45,941 nt of DNA from Planctomycetia bacterium. GTDB taxonomy: Bacteria; Planctomycetota; Planctomycetia; Gemmatales; Gemmataceae. The notes under the pieces were generated by a model. The model saw nothing but the letters and a program-made list of their open reading frames with translations. It searched no databases and was not told the origin of the DNA. The translations under genes and the position numbers were made by a program. Shown here piece by piece: positions 26,601-33,898 of this stretch (positions are counted from its first letter, which is position 1; each line of letters starts with the position of its first letter). The DNA is taken from positions 1 to 45,941 of the forward strand of contig SYLG01000105.1 in assembly GCA_005808665.1 (NCBI GenBank). The letters are read 5' to 3'.

Positions 26601-27751
26601 AAAACAGCAGAGGTAAAATAGGGAAAGGAATGGAAATAGAATCCACCGCCCGCACCGGGTAGCATGGCGGGTACCCCTGACCCCCCGTTCTGGTTGACAT
26701 CCACTCCACCGTTGAAATCGACCTGAAAATGGGCTCGGGGGGAATAGCCGCCGGAACTACTTCCAGACCCCCCCCCGGCAAAGAAATACCCGTCGGGGAG
26801 GGCGTTTTGGCCACCGTACTTGGTGTCCAAAACATTGGACTGTTGGGGATTCTCCCCCATGGCGGCCATGAGCTTGTCGAGGTTGGCTTCCCAGGGACCA
26901 TACCCTTCGTGACTTCCGTGAACGAAATTGACAGGGTCACGGGCCATCCGGTTACCCGCCCAATTCAGGTTTAGCCTTCCGTCCAGGTCGATGATGAGGG
27001 GGGCCACCATCATTTTGTATTTTTTGCCGTTGGCAAGGGTCTGGATGGGCGAGTTGATGTCGATCCAGATGGAGTCTTCCACCGTTCCCCCGGGGAGGTT
27101 GATCACATCATATTTTCCGGTTTGGGGAGGGTAGGCGGGGAATCCGGGAGCCATTTCCGCACCGGGTCGGTAGCGAAATGTTTTTTGATCGAAAATGGAG
27201 GTTGAACCGGAGGAAACGGCATTGCGCCAAAAGGAGGGCTCTTCAATTACCATGGCCTTGGTGTTGGGATCCATTCTGGTTTTGGCGAGGAACCAGTGGC
27301 GGGTGTCCGGGGCCGTGTAGCCTACATTGGGTTGGCCGGAAACGGTGGTTTGGCCGAAAAAATTGACCTTGTTGAGTTCCGGGAGAAGGGTGTTGGGATC
27401 GCTGAAACCGGATCCCCCAAAAGGCCTGTCCAGGGGGAAGGTTTGGTTGGTGTAGCCGTAGAGGCCTCTGGCCAAACTGTGTCCGCGAACCACCGAGGCT
27501 TTGCCAAAAGTGTCATCCTTTACATCGTAAACCAACTGTCCAAGGATCAGGTTGAGGGCGGTTTCGGGATCCATGCGGGGTTTGTAATCTGCTTTTTGCT
27601 CGTCCAGAACGGCTTCACTGACCTGTTCCAAAGACGAGGCGTACATGACAAAGGTGATGCCGATAATGGCCAAAAGGGTAAGCATGGCCAGTACGACAAG
27701 GAGAATGACCCCTTGGCGATTGTTGTCCGGTTCCTGGATTGGGATCTTCAT
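23645..27751 (-). CDS. giant GspK-like minor pseudopilin (1368 aa)
   Basis: The N-terminus, NRQG^VILLVVLAMLTLLAIIGITFV, is a prepilin-type signal without Glu(+5), as in GspK/PilX tip pseudopilins that start pilus assembly. It is followed by SSLEQVSEAVLDEQKADY. GspK is usually about 330 residues; this one is four times longer. It has Gly/Ser-rich loops (FFAGGGSGSSSGGYSPRAHF), DLDGRLNLNWAGNRM near residue 250, which resembles the DxxGRxNLN motif seen in GspK proteins, and a second VNLNTMP near residue 1050. LLALAQAQALVLTID lies near the end. AGGAGG stands before the ATG. It sits behind three GspH/I/J-like genes in the usual H-I-J-K order. Confidence 0.82.
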   Translation of the reverse strand: MKIPIQEPDNNRQGVILLVVLAMLTLLAIIGITFVMYASSLEQVSEAVLDEQKADYKPRMDPETALNLILGQLVYDVKDDTFGKASVVRGHSLARGLYGYTNQTFPLDRPFGGSGFSDPNTLLPELNKVNFFGQTTVSGQPNVGYTAPDTRHWFLAKTRMDPNTKAMVIEEPSFWRNAVSSGSTSIFDQKTFRYRPGAEMAPGFPAYPPQTGKYDVINLPGGTVEDSIWIDINSPIQTLANGKKYKMMVAPLIIDLDGRLNLNWAGNRMARDPVNFVHGSHEGYGPWEANLDKLMAAMGENPQQSNVLDTKYGGQNALPDGYFFAGGGSGSSSGGYSPRAHFQVDFNGGVDVNQNGGSGVPAMLPGAGGGFYFHSFPYFTSAVFGNWSHIETSANGMGGNYIHPVGYNPSFPGGSNMAFKLRDLGPLLLWNSKKDQDFYKSPATNTYPIKSALFPHLDYYGDRNSKRPFLDTITLHSADFDKPGISGYFSDRKSQGLLWADASIAPFYPRHPVPFAGPGGSPLSEFNTVGLAIKDLTRFARINLAQIGADYPAIDPATGLYPTDAGSQAQVSLATKSRLLLATKVLDGLCSATGTPDMRPTADLANPQYKAWVWLAQLAVNIVDFIDPDDVMTVLDLSPTNAPGTGRKLYGTELPKVVLNELYAQADNTQADFAKTSGNATDDYTVSVFMELLNPTPSSLPPVANNVNRTNDAYIQIKNGMTLQSVYQLELAASRPLALNDPFASDRSGEVNFSTTPHSFGGTPSSITTWKDASDSDTNPLILPPSWDQFSGNAQTGDKGILLIGPKLADNICEAFGPSVTPLEQSTLRYTWPKNQATAPEATILLRRLANPGLAPEATTNPYVLVDFATLKPEMVQDARKRTNSGVNAVLKPVAERKSYGRRQPYAGKEVKDASTGATKDLGAYIESAKTNVAAPLHTFGQLNFTSQPIAFAPSNGTNAETPDWLVHYDRQLVSPAGLLLVSTFRPHELTQKFVEVDSTTKRSIAHQHASAWMDETTGLHRFLDMVQCHGEYFLSNSSGKAVALLPSGGRMMGRVNLNTMPLDETGNLSPVLDALLDANTASHFSPDSVRSVARSLASARSAGNYITTLNPWSRMGSLYSQGSKTPLPNLDPWDQQYRLQWDPFVGTNQGINGAPDLTQSGSVHPLVRLEMLDKILNQTTIRSNVFGIWLTVGFFEVTDSTTLPVKLGGEIGAAAGRQTRYKLFAAVDRTRIKAYETSATGAITQANIDGAIDPSTGDFGNLPVPINTNQPFKEILTNNPTNIEPRTGNAVNLLALAQAQALVLTIDPDTVDEETVEAQFAGGQLWAVFRRPHALGAKIISRGNPGPMKDYKVNDDPDVVFYWTILE

Positions 27752-27765
27752 GGTTCACCTCCTGC

Positions 27766-27779
27766 CGGGGTACCCCGGA
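27766..27779. repeat. 14-bp perfect palindrome between GspJ-like and GspK-like genes
   Basis: CCGGGGTACCCCGG lies just upstream of the AGGAGG site of the GspK-like gene. CCT/AGG can extend it with one bulged base. A small hairpin here could set spacing or mRNA stability. It has no U tract. Confidence 0.6.
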
Positions 27780-27788
27780 GGCCTTTCC

Positions 27789-29012
27789 TTAGAGCGGTTC
27801 GATGATGGTCATCTGCCGGGTGATTTCATTATCCGGGTCATAAACGCGAAGGATGATTTTGATGGCAAAAATTTTGGGAGGAGAACGCGAAGTAAGGATG
27901 CCGTCCGGGTTTGTGGTCCATTGCCATTGGTTGGCCACCCATGATCCGGTTTTGTTGGAATAGGTGGGAGGATTCACCATCGCGTTTTTCGCCCAATTGG
28001 CCTCCGCCGAGGTGTCAAAAAAACCATTCACTCCAAGGGAAATGGGATCACCCACCTTGTCCAGTAACTGCACTTCAAACGAAACCACATTTCTCAGGAT
28101 CAGGGTACTGGTGTTGAACCGGTTATTGAGTGGGGCCTGAATCGGTTGCACGGAGGCCCGATTGGCCGGATTGGTCATTTCTGTCAAACCATTCCAACTC
28201 GGGGCAGGGGAGAAACTGAGTTGGGAATCGGGGACGGTTCCGGCATCGGTGGATTCTTTCAGGAGCCACGATTTCATATGCAGCGAATAAAGGGGCAAAT
28301 TGGTAGGGTCCCCTGAAATCAGCCCGGTTTTGGCGGCGTCCAAAACATCGGGAGGGCCAAGATAAAAAGCCACCTCACCTTTGGGCCGACGGACCAGTTG
28401 GGCACTTTCGAAAAACTTGTGGTCAATGGTGGTCAAAAATGCTGGCCGGGTGGCATTGGAAGGATCGTAATAGGCCGAAAAAAGGTCCGATGGGGATAAT
28501 CCATTTTGCAAAACCGTCATGGAAAGCCTATGATCCGAAATCGCATTGCCGGTTTTGACCCCAATGGAATCAAAATCCAAACTTCCCCCAGGTACGGGAT
28601 CCTCAGGTTGGGCTAGTTGGTCCAGCCTAAGGTATCCCTCCCGACCAAAGGTATTGGTGGGATCTTTTAACTGCTCCTCCAGGTAACCAGGTGGGTTCCC
28701 GCATTTGGAAAAAAAGGCCCCGGTACCGCTGGAATCCCATGCTTGCCAAAAGGTATCATCAGAGGGTTGGACATTTTGGGTGAAGTGGGTTGCCTTGGCC
28801 ATGCTCCGGATCAATTGGCCCGCCGACCTTAATTGTTCGGAAAGGTCCCCGGCGGCCTTCATATCCCGAAAGGATTTGGTGGCAAGGACAAATATGGTAC
28901 TGACCAAGCTCATGATAAAAATGACAAGGCCAAGGGAAACAAGCAATTCCACAATCGTGAAGGCTTGGGATCGTTTTCCCTTTTGTGGCCCAAGGGCCGT
29001 CTTAAAAGTCAT
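27789..29012 (-). CDS. GspJ/PilW-like minor prepilin (407 aa)
   Basis: The N-terminus SQA^FTIVELLVSLGLVIFIM is a class III prepilin signal with Glu(+5), but Ala instead of Gly at -1. The next segment, FVLATKSFRDMKAAGDLSEQLRSAGQLIRSM, fits the long N-terminal helix of GspJ/PilW-type proteins, and the position between GspI-like and GspK-like genes agrees. The rest (about 350 aa) is a large globular head with no recognised domain, larger than usual for GspJ (about 200 aa). AGGAGGG lies before the ATG, and the gene starts 9 bp behind its upstream neighbour, so it is in the same transcript. Confidence 0.78.
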   Translation of the reverse strand: MTFKTALGPQKGKRSQAFTIVELLVSLGLVIFIMSLVSTIFVLATKSFRDMKAAGDLSEQLRSAGQLIRSMAKATHFTQNVQPSDDTFWQAWDSSGTGAFFSKCGNPPGYLEEQLKDPTNTFGREGYLRLDQLAQPEDPVPGGSLDFDSIGVKTGNAISDHRLSMTVLQNGLSPSDLFSAYYDPSNATRPAFLTTIDHKFFESAQLVRRPKGEVAFYLGPPDVLDAAKTGLISGDPTNLPLYSLHMKSWLLKESTDAGTVPDSQLSFSPAPSWNGLTEMTNPANRASVQPIQAPLNNRFNTSTLILRNVVSFEVQLLDKVGDPISLGVNGFFDTSAEANWAKNAMVNPPTYSNKTGSWVANQWQWTTNPDGILTSRSPPKIFAIKIILRVYDPDNEITRQMTIIEPL

Positions 29013-29021
29013 GACGCCCTC

Positions 29022-29954
29022 CTAATTGAATTGCAATTGACCTTTGGGGAAAACGCCACCCAGATAATCCACCCAAAAAAATTCAGGCGTGGCCGCCGTA
29101 TTGTATTTGCGCACCAGGGGACGATCCAATTCCAACCTGTAACAGGTGGCCCCCGCACTATCCTTACCTTCGGTAACCGATTGGAGTTGGTAATACTCAA
29201 ATTCCCGATTGGTGGTCTCCACGATCCAGGAGCCTTTGTCCAAAGTACGGGCACCCTCTTTGGTGGGAAGGACGGAAAGAGCCAATGCGGTATTTCCTGC
29301 GGCCCCGGCATCGGCCATAGTAGCCAGGGTAAGTTCCTGGTCATTTCCCGAATCATAAAGATTGGGACTGCGCCCGTTGTACACCAAAAGGGTTACATCA
29401 TAGAGTCCCCCATTGGACTCTTTGCGAATCAGATAAGCCAGGGAAAACGCCTGACCTCGGCCAACCACCGGGCCAACCGAACCAGAAGCATCCCACTCAA
29501 TATCATCCTGAAGCGAAAACCACTTTTTCCGAAATTGAAGGATGGTCCCTGAAACACCGTTAGGAAGGACGCTTAAAAAATTGACAGGAGTATAGGTGAG
29601 GGGTTTTTGGGTTGAGGTTCCCGGGTATTCAATCGTTAAGGCTCCGGTGATTTGGGCAGTTTGATCGAAAAGGCAAATCCGCATGTTGTCTTGTAAAGGA
29701 TTCGAAAAAGTCAGATTGTTAATGTTCAACATGCCTGTTTTCACCAGCACCGACAAGTTGGAAAGCCCATTGTTTGCCACAAGGGCAATACGAGCGTTGT
29801 TGAGGGCGGTTTTGACCTTCATCGCCCCGACCGGAAAAAGCACCAGAATGGAAAGGGAACCGACAGCGAGAATGAAAATCGTGGCCAGGACTTCGACAAG
29901 GGTAAGGCCTTGACGATGGGAGGGCCTTTCCGAAGTAGGGGAGTAACCAATCAT
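29022..29954 (-). CDS. GspI/PilV-like minor prepilin (310 aa)
   Basis: HRQG^LTLVEVLATIFILAVGSLSIL is a canonical prepilin signal with Gly(-1) and Glu(+5). The EVL...ILAVG pattern is characteristic of PilV/GspI. The C-terminal ~260 residues are a soluble head of unknown fold, larger than typical GspI. The ATG overlaps the stop codon of the preceding gene (TAATG), a sign of translational coupling. Products of this class form the tip complex of the pseudopilus with GspH, GspJ and GspK-like partners, all encoded next to it. Confidence 0.8.
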   Translation of the reverse strand: MIGYSPTSERPSHRQGLTLVEVLATIFILAVGSLSILVLFPVGAMKVKTALNNARIALVANNGLSNLSVLVKTGMLNINNLTFSNPLQDNMRICLFDQTAQITGALTIEYPGTSTQKPLTYTPVNFLSVLPNGVSGTILQFRKKWFSLQDDIEWDASGSVGPVVGRGQAFSLAYLIRKESNGGLYDVTLLVYNGRSPNLYDSGNDQELTLATMADAGAAGNTALALSVLPTKEGARTLDKGSWIVETTNREFEYYQLQSVTEGKDSAGATCYRLELDRPLVRKYNTAATPEFFWVDYLGGVFPKGQLQFN

Positions 29955-30856
29955 TAGTTGGCCCCCGCCTTGCCCAACACCCTTGTTACCCCGGTTGCGG
30001 CTTCCAGGTTGATGTAGGTTTCATTGATGGCCAGGTTGGCCAGGGCCTGAGATTCCCCAGTGGTCAGGACGATATTACTATTGCCCGAATCGGGTGCGGG
30101 TTTGATGTAGGGCGTTCCCGGATCGGTCTGGACAACCTTGACCGTCAGGTTGCCACTGTTTTTGGGTATGCCTTGGCCGTTGGCGTTGAAAAGGATGGTC
30201 TTTGAACCCCCCGTTGCCGCCAGGGACAGGTCCACGACAATGCCCGGGCTTCGATCCCATTTCAGGACCGGTTCGTTGGGAATGGCCGTTGGTTTTCGAA
30301 GGATTTTGAAGGATTGACCGTTCAAAAGGATCGCACCGGAAAGAGGTAAACGGAGTTTTGAACTTTCTTGAAATGGCTCGATGGGTGCAGCCATATTGGT
30401 ACCACCGATGTAAGCGGCTTTGTCCGAGATGATATAATCGCCGGAGGCAACCGCCGGGGTGAAAGTGGGGGCGATCCAGTTTCCGGTTCCCTGATCATAT
30501 TTGGTCAGGTAGAGGTCAGGGGTATTGTTTGGGGTGGTACAAGCCTCGATTTTAAGGTTGGTAACCGAGCCATAAATCAGGGGGGGGGATTGAACGAAAG
30601 TAAGCGAAACTCCCAGATTTCCGGGAAGGGTGTTGAATTCGATCCCGGTAATGGCTTTGTCCCGGATAGCCCATTGCCTGGCCCGCATCAGGGAATTGCG
30701 GAGGATGTCGGCGGATTTGTACATTTCCTCGCGTTGGTTGTAGCTTGGGTAAATGGCCATCACCATTCCCATTACGCCAAGGATGATGCCAATGACCACC
30801 AAAAGCTCTACCAAAGAGTAAGCAGGTCGGTATTTCGAATTTTTCTGGTGAATCAC
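29954..30856 (-). CDS. GspH/FimT-like minor prepilin (300 aa)
   Basis: Translation begins at GTG 30856, with AAGGAGG seven nt upstream. YRPA^YSLVELLVVIGIILGVMGMV is a prepilin signal with Glu(+5) but Ala(-1). The helix continues as SADILRNSLMRARQWAIRDKAITGIEF, the L..SL..AR..AI pattern of GspH/FimT. The C-terminal head has no recognised domain. It overlaps the GspI-like gene by one base. Gene order (H-I-J-K) supports the assignment more strongly than sequence alone. Confidence 0.8.
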   Translation of the reverse strand: MIHQKNSKYRPAYSLVELLVVIGIILGVMGMVMAIYPSYNQREEMYKSADILRNSLMRARQWAIRDKAITGIEFNTLPGNLGVSLTFVQSPPLIYGSVTNLKIEACTTPNNTPDLYLTKYDQGTGNWIAPTFTPAVASGDYIISDKAAYIGGTNMAAPIEPFQESSKLRLPLSGAILLNGQSFKILRKPTAIPNEPVLKWDRSPGIVVDLSLAATGGSKTILFNANGQGIPKNSGNLTVKVVQTDPGTPYIKPAPDSGNSNIVLTTGESQALANLAINETYINLEAATGVTRVLGKAGAN

Positions 30857-30872
30857 GGCCCGACCTCCTTCC

Positions 30873-31664
30873 CTAAAGGTTGCTGCTCAATGCTTTGGGT
30901 GGGTTGCTTGGAGTGGCCGGGCTTCCCTGAAGGAAGGGATTGCCCGGGAACAGGTAGATAGGGTCCCCCCACTGATCGGCCAGGAATGGAATTTTTCGTG
31001 AGCCATCAGACCCAAATTGGATGGTGTTTCCCCCAAGGGTTTCGGGATCCAGGGAACTGAACCGGCCCACCTTCAAAACCATGTAAAGGCAAAAAGCCTT
31101 TTCAAAAACCAGATTAGTAGGATCATTTTTGCCCCCGCCGTTTACCACCGATCCGTTAGGGAGGGCCAACCCGTTGAAGGAGGCAGTATTGCTGGCCCCA
31201 TTCAATCCATGGTTTAGCATGGTTGCCTTGTAGGCGGGGTGGTTGATGGCTTGGTTGTTGATGCCGGGGGAGGGCAGGGGAGCATTATTGATATTGTCCA
31301 CAAATACCAGGTTCCATTGATTTAAAACCTGGTTAAGAACCTCGATGTCTGCATCCCCTGCAGTGGTCGCATCCACACTCTTTCTGGTCTGATCGACCAA
31401 TTTGCTGGCTTGGGTCGTTAGGGCATTATTGAGGGTATCCACCAACAGTTGGGTGGCGGCCCGTCTTTGGGAGGCAATCACCTTTACCGCCACACCAGTA
31501 GTGGCGGCGGCAAGGATACCAATGATGACGATCACCACCAGCAACTCAATTAGGGTGAAAGCCAATCGCAAGGGGAAAAGGGTTTTTCCCGCCCCCAAAA
31601 GGGCTTTCGGATGGGAACGACCCGGCGCAGGGTGAGGGAGGAGTTTCTCAAGGGAGGCAATCAT
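30873..31664 (-). CDS. prepilin-like protein, GspG-type N-terminus (263 aa)
   Basis: A long leader (about 34 residues, rich in Pro, His and basic residues) precedes LRLA^[21 protein letters not shown], a class III signal with Glu(+5) and Ala(-1). The signal and following helix resemble GspG or type IV pilins, but the head is larger than a GspG (about 150 aa). GAGGTG stands before the ATG, which is next to the stop codon of the preceding prepilin gene. It could be the major or a minor subunit; sequence alone does not decide. Confidence 0.75.
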   Translation of the reverse strand: MIASLEKLLPHPAPGRSHPKALLGAGKTLFPLRLAFTLIELLVVIVIIGILAAATTGVAVKVIASQRRAATQLLVDTLNNALTTQASKLVDQTRKSVDATTAGDADIEVLNQVLNQWNLVFVDNINNAPLPSPGINNQAINHPAYKATMLNHGLNGASNTASFNGLALPNGSVVNGGGKNDPTNLVFEKAFCLYMVLKVGRFSSLDPETLGGNTIQFGSDGSRKIPFLADQWGDPIYLFPGNPFLQGSPATPSNPPKALSSNL

Positions 31665-31672
31665 GAGTCACC

Positions 31673-32569
31673 TCAATCCACAGGTTTCGAAAGCACAGAT
31701 TCGGCAAAGTTGGCCTGGTCATCGGCCCCACCTGTTACATCCGCATCCGTATACCCTTTGAAAAGGACGGGCCGGGTCTGATTGACGCCGAACAATCCAT
31801 CCTTTCCCGCACTCAGGATTTGGTAGCCCTTGGGGTTGTAGAGTTTGTTGGCCGCTTGGAGGTAGCGACCGGGGAACAAAACGGAGGGACGGTCCAGGTC
31901 AGCGGCGGTAGGGTCCCTGGAAATGTTGTTGTAAACGATCATGCCAATCCCGGAATTGGCTTTCCAACTATCGCGGTAGGTGAAAAATCCGTTGGCTTGC
32001 AAGATCAACCGATCGGGTTTGAAATCATAAAAGGGGCCTTTCCGTTTTCCTCCGGCAACTGTCGGATTGGTCCCGCGATTGAACCCATCACCTCCGGAGA
32101 GGGAAGGGATCCCCCCGAGGAAAAAGACCCAAGCCTGGTCCGCATTCAAGGTAGCCACATCCGTGGTGGAGGCATTGCCATTCCAGTTTACTGTGCCAGA
32201 CAACCCCGGAAACATCATCTGCAAAAGGCGCTGGGAGGCGGCCTGAATGGGGTCGGTTGTATCGTAGGTCAGGTCATCACGGAGGATGATTTGGCTGGGA
32301 ATGTAGGGGACACTGCCCAGTTCCCGGGCGGCATTGGCCAAAGCCAGTTCGATTTGGGACATTTCGGTTTTGACGCTGACTTGCCGGCTGAATTGGATGG
32401 CCCGTTGGACCCCGACCGTAAGCAAGGATGCCAGGACCGCAATGATGGCAATCACGATCAGGAGTTCGACAAGGGTGAAAGCCCCCCGGGCGGGGGTTAC
32501 CGCCCGAGGTGGATGAACCGGGTACAAAGATACCCGGTGGTTGGTGGAAACGGGGATGATCGTTTTCAT
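31673..32569 (-). CDS. prepilin-like protein, GspG-type N-terminus (298 aa)
   Basis: A ~30-residue leader (MKTIIPVSTNHRVSLY...) precedes ARGA^FTLVELLIVIAIIAVLASL, with Glu(+5) and Ala(-1); Gly is at -2, so the cleavage site could be shifted by one residue. The helix continues QRAIQFSRQVSVKTEMSQIELALANAAREL, as in pilin and GspG stems. AGAGGAAA lies before the ATG. It is the first prepilin gene after the gspF-like gene, the place usually held by the major pseudopilin gspG. Confidence 0.78.
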   Translation of the reverse strand: MKTIIPVSTNHRVSLYPVHPPRAVTPARGAFTLVELLIVIAIIAVLASLLTVGVQRAIQFSRQVSVKTEMSQIELALANAARELGSVPYIPSQIILRDDLTYDTTDPIQAASQRLLQMMFPGLSGTVNWNGNASTTDVATLNADQAWVFFLGGIPSLSGGDGFNRGTNPTVAGGKRKGPFYDFKPDRLILQANGFFTYRDSWKANSGIGMIVYNNISRDPTAADLDRPSVLFPGRYLQAANKLYNPKGYQILSAGKDGLFGVNQTRPVLFKGYTDADVTGGADDQANFAESVLSKPVD

Positions 32570-32595
32570 GGGATTTCCTCTTTAGTTTCCTCGCA

Positions 32596-33837
32596 TTATT
32601 TGGACAAGGTTTCCAAAAGGTTGATCAGCGGATAAAAGAGGGCGATGACGATGGTTCCCACAATCAGGCCCAGGATGACGATCATGATCGGTTCGAGCAA
32701 ACTGAGCAGTGCCTCCACCATCACATCGACTTCCTCATCGTAGACATCCGCCACTTTATAAAGCATGGAGTCGAGGTCACCGGTTTCCTCACCCACATCC
32801 ACCATGTTGACAACCATGTCATCGACAAGGCGGCTTTCACGAAGGGGGGCGCAAATCGTGTCACCCTCACGGATCGACTCGTAAATGCGCTGATACATGC
32901 GTTCGAATACCGCATTGGTGCAGGTTTCCCTCACAATGGACAGCGATTCCAGAATCGGCACACCCGAGGCAATCAGGGTTCCCAATGTTCGCATCGTCCG
33001 GGCCACGGAAATCTTTTCGATCAAAGGACCAATGATCGGAATGTAAAGATAGAGCCGGTCGATGATGTAATTTCCTGTCCTGTTGAGTCGGATGAGCTTG
33101 ATCAAAAGCCAATACGACATGGGAAACAGGGGCAAGACATACCAATAAGTGGCAAACCACTTGGAGGTATCCATGAGGAACTGGGTAATATCGGGAAGTC
33201 TCATGCCGAAGTCTTTGAAGATCTTCTCAAATTTCGGGATGATGTAAATCATGATGAAGGCCAAAATGGCAATCGCCACCATGATCACCACCAGGGGATA
33301 CACCATTGCCCCGGTGATTCTGCCTTTTAGGCGTTGACTCTTTTCCTTGAATTCTGCAAGGCGCCTGAGGATGACTTCGAGGGCACCACCCGCTTCGCCA
33401 GCCTTGACCATGTTGACATACAGTCGATCAAAGCATTTGGGGTGTTTGCCAAAAGACTCGGAAAGGGTTGTCCCGGATTCGACATCCTCCACCACATCCA
33501 TGAGGGCATTTTTGAGGATGCCCCCTTTCATCTGACCTTCGAGGATTTTGAGGGACCGAAGGACGGGAAGGCCAGCGTCCTGAAGGGTCGAGAATTGGCG
33601 GGTAAAGGTACAAAGCGACTTCATCGACACGCCGCCGATGGAGAAGGATTTGCCTTTTTTCTTGCCTTTGGTCTTTTTCTTGCCTTTGGTCTTTTTGCCG
33701 GCGACTTCGGTGAGCTGGGTCACGAAATAGCCCATGTTTTTGATTTTCTGCTGGGCATCTTCTTCGGAGGCAGCGTCAACCTGGTCTTTGACTTCCTTAC
33801 CCAAATTGTCCATCGCCTGATATTTGTAGGTCGGCAT
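32596..33837 (-). CDS. gspF: GspF/PilC inner-membrane platform protein
   Basis: At 413 aa this is a typical platform protein. MPTYKYQAMDNLGKEVKDQVDA with QKIKNMGYFVTQL is the family's N-terminus. Two GspF repeats follow: FTRQFSTLQDAGLPVLRSLKIL in the first and ARTMRTLGTLIASGVPILESL in the second. Three membrane segments are seen (MVYPLVVIMVAIAILAFIMI, YWYVLPLFPMSYWLLI and the C-terminal LEPIMIVILGLIVGTIVIAL). Unusual is a Lys-rich run, KKTKGKKKTKGKKKGK, around residues 48-63 in the cytosolic N-terminus, possibly for contact with acidic partners such as the PilT tail (inference). AAGGAGG stands before the ATG. Confidence 0.95.
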   Translation of the reverse strand: MPTYKYQAMDNLGKEVKDQVDAASEEDAQQKIKNMGYFVTQLTEVAGKKTKGKKKTKGKKKGKSFSIGGVSMKSLCTFTRQFSTLQDAGLPVLRSLKILEGQMKGGILKNALMDVVEDVESGTTLSESFGKHPKCFDRLYVNMVKAGEAGGALEVILRRLAEFKEKSQRLKGRITGAMVYPLVVIMVAIAILAFIMIYIIPKFEKIFKDFGMRLPDITQFLMDTSKWFATYWYVLPLFPMSYWLLIKLIRLNRTGNYIIDRLYLYIPIIGPLIEKISVARTMRTLGTLIASGVPILESLSIVRETCTNAVFERMYQRIYESIREGDTICAPLRESRLVDDMVVNMVDVGEETGDLDSMLYKVADVYDEEVDVMVEALLSLLEPIMIVILGLIVGTIVIALFYPLINLLETLSK

Positions 33838-33898
33838 GGCAAATCCTCCTTGGCAAAAAACCGGTAACCCGGCGTCGTAATTCTATGGTTTGGTTGGC

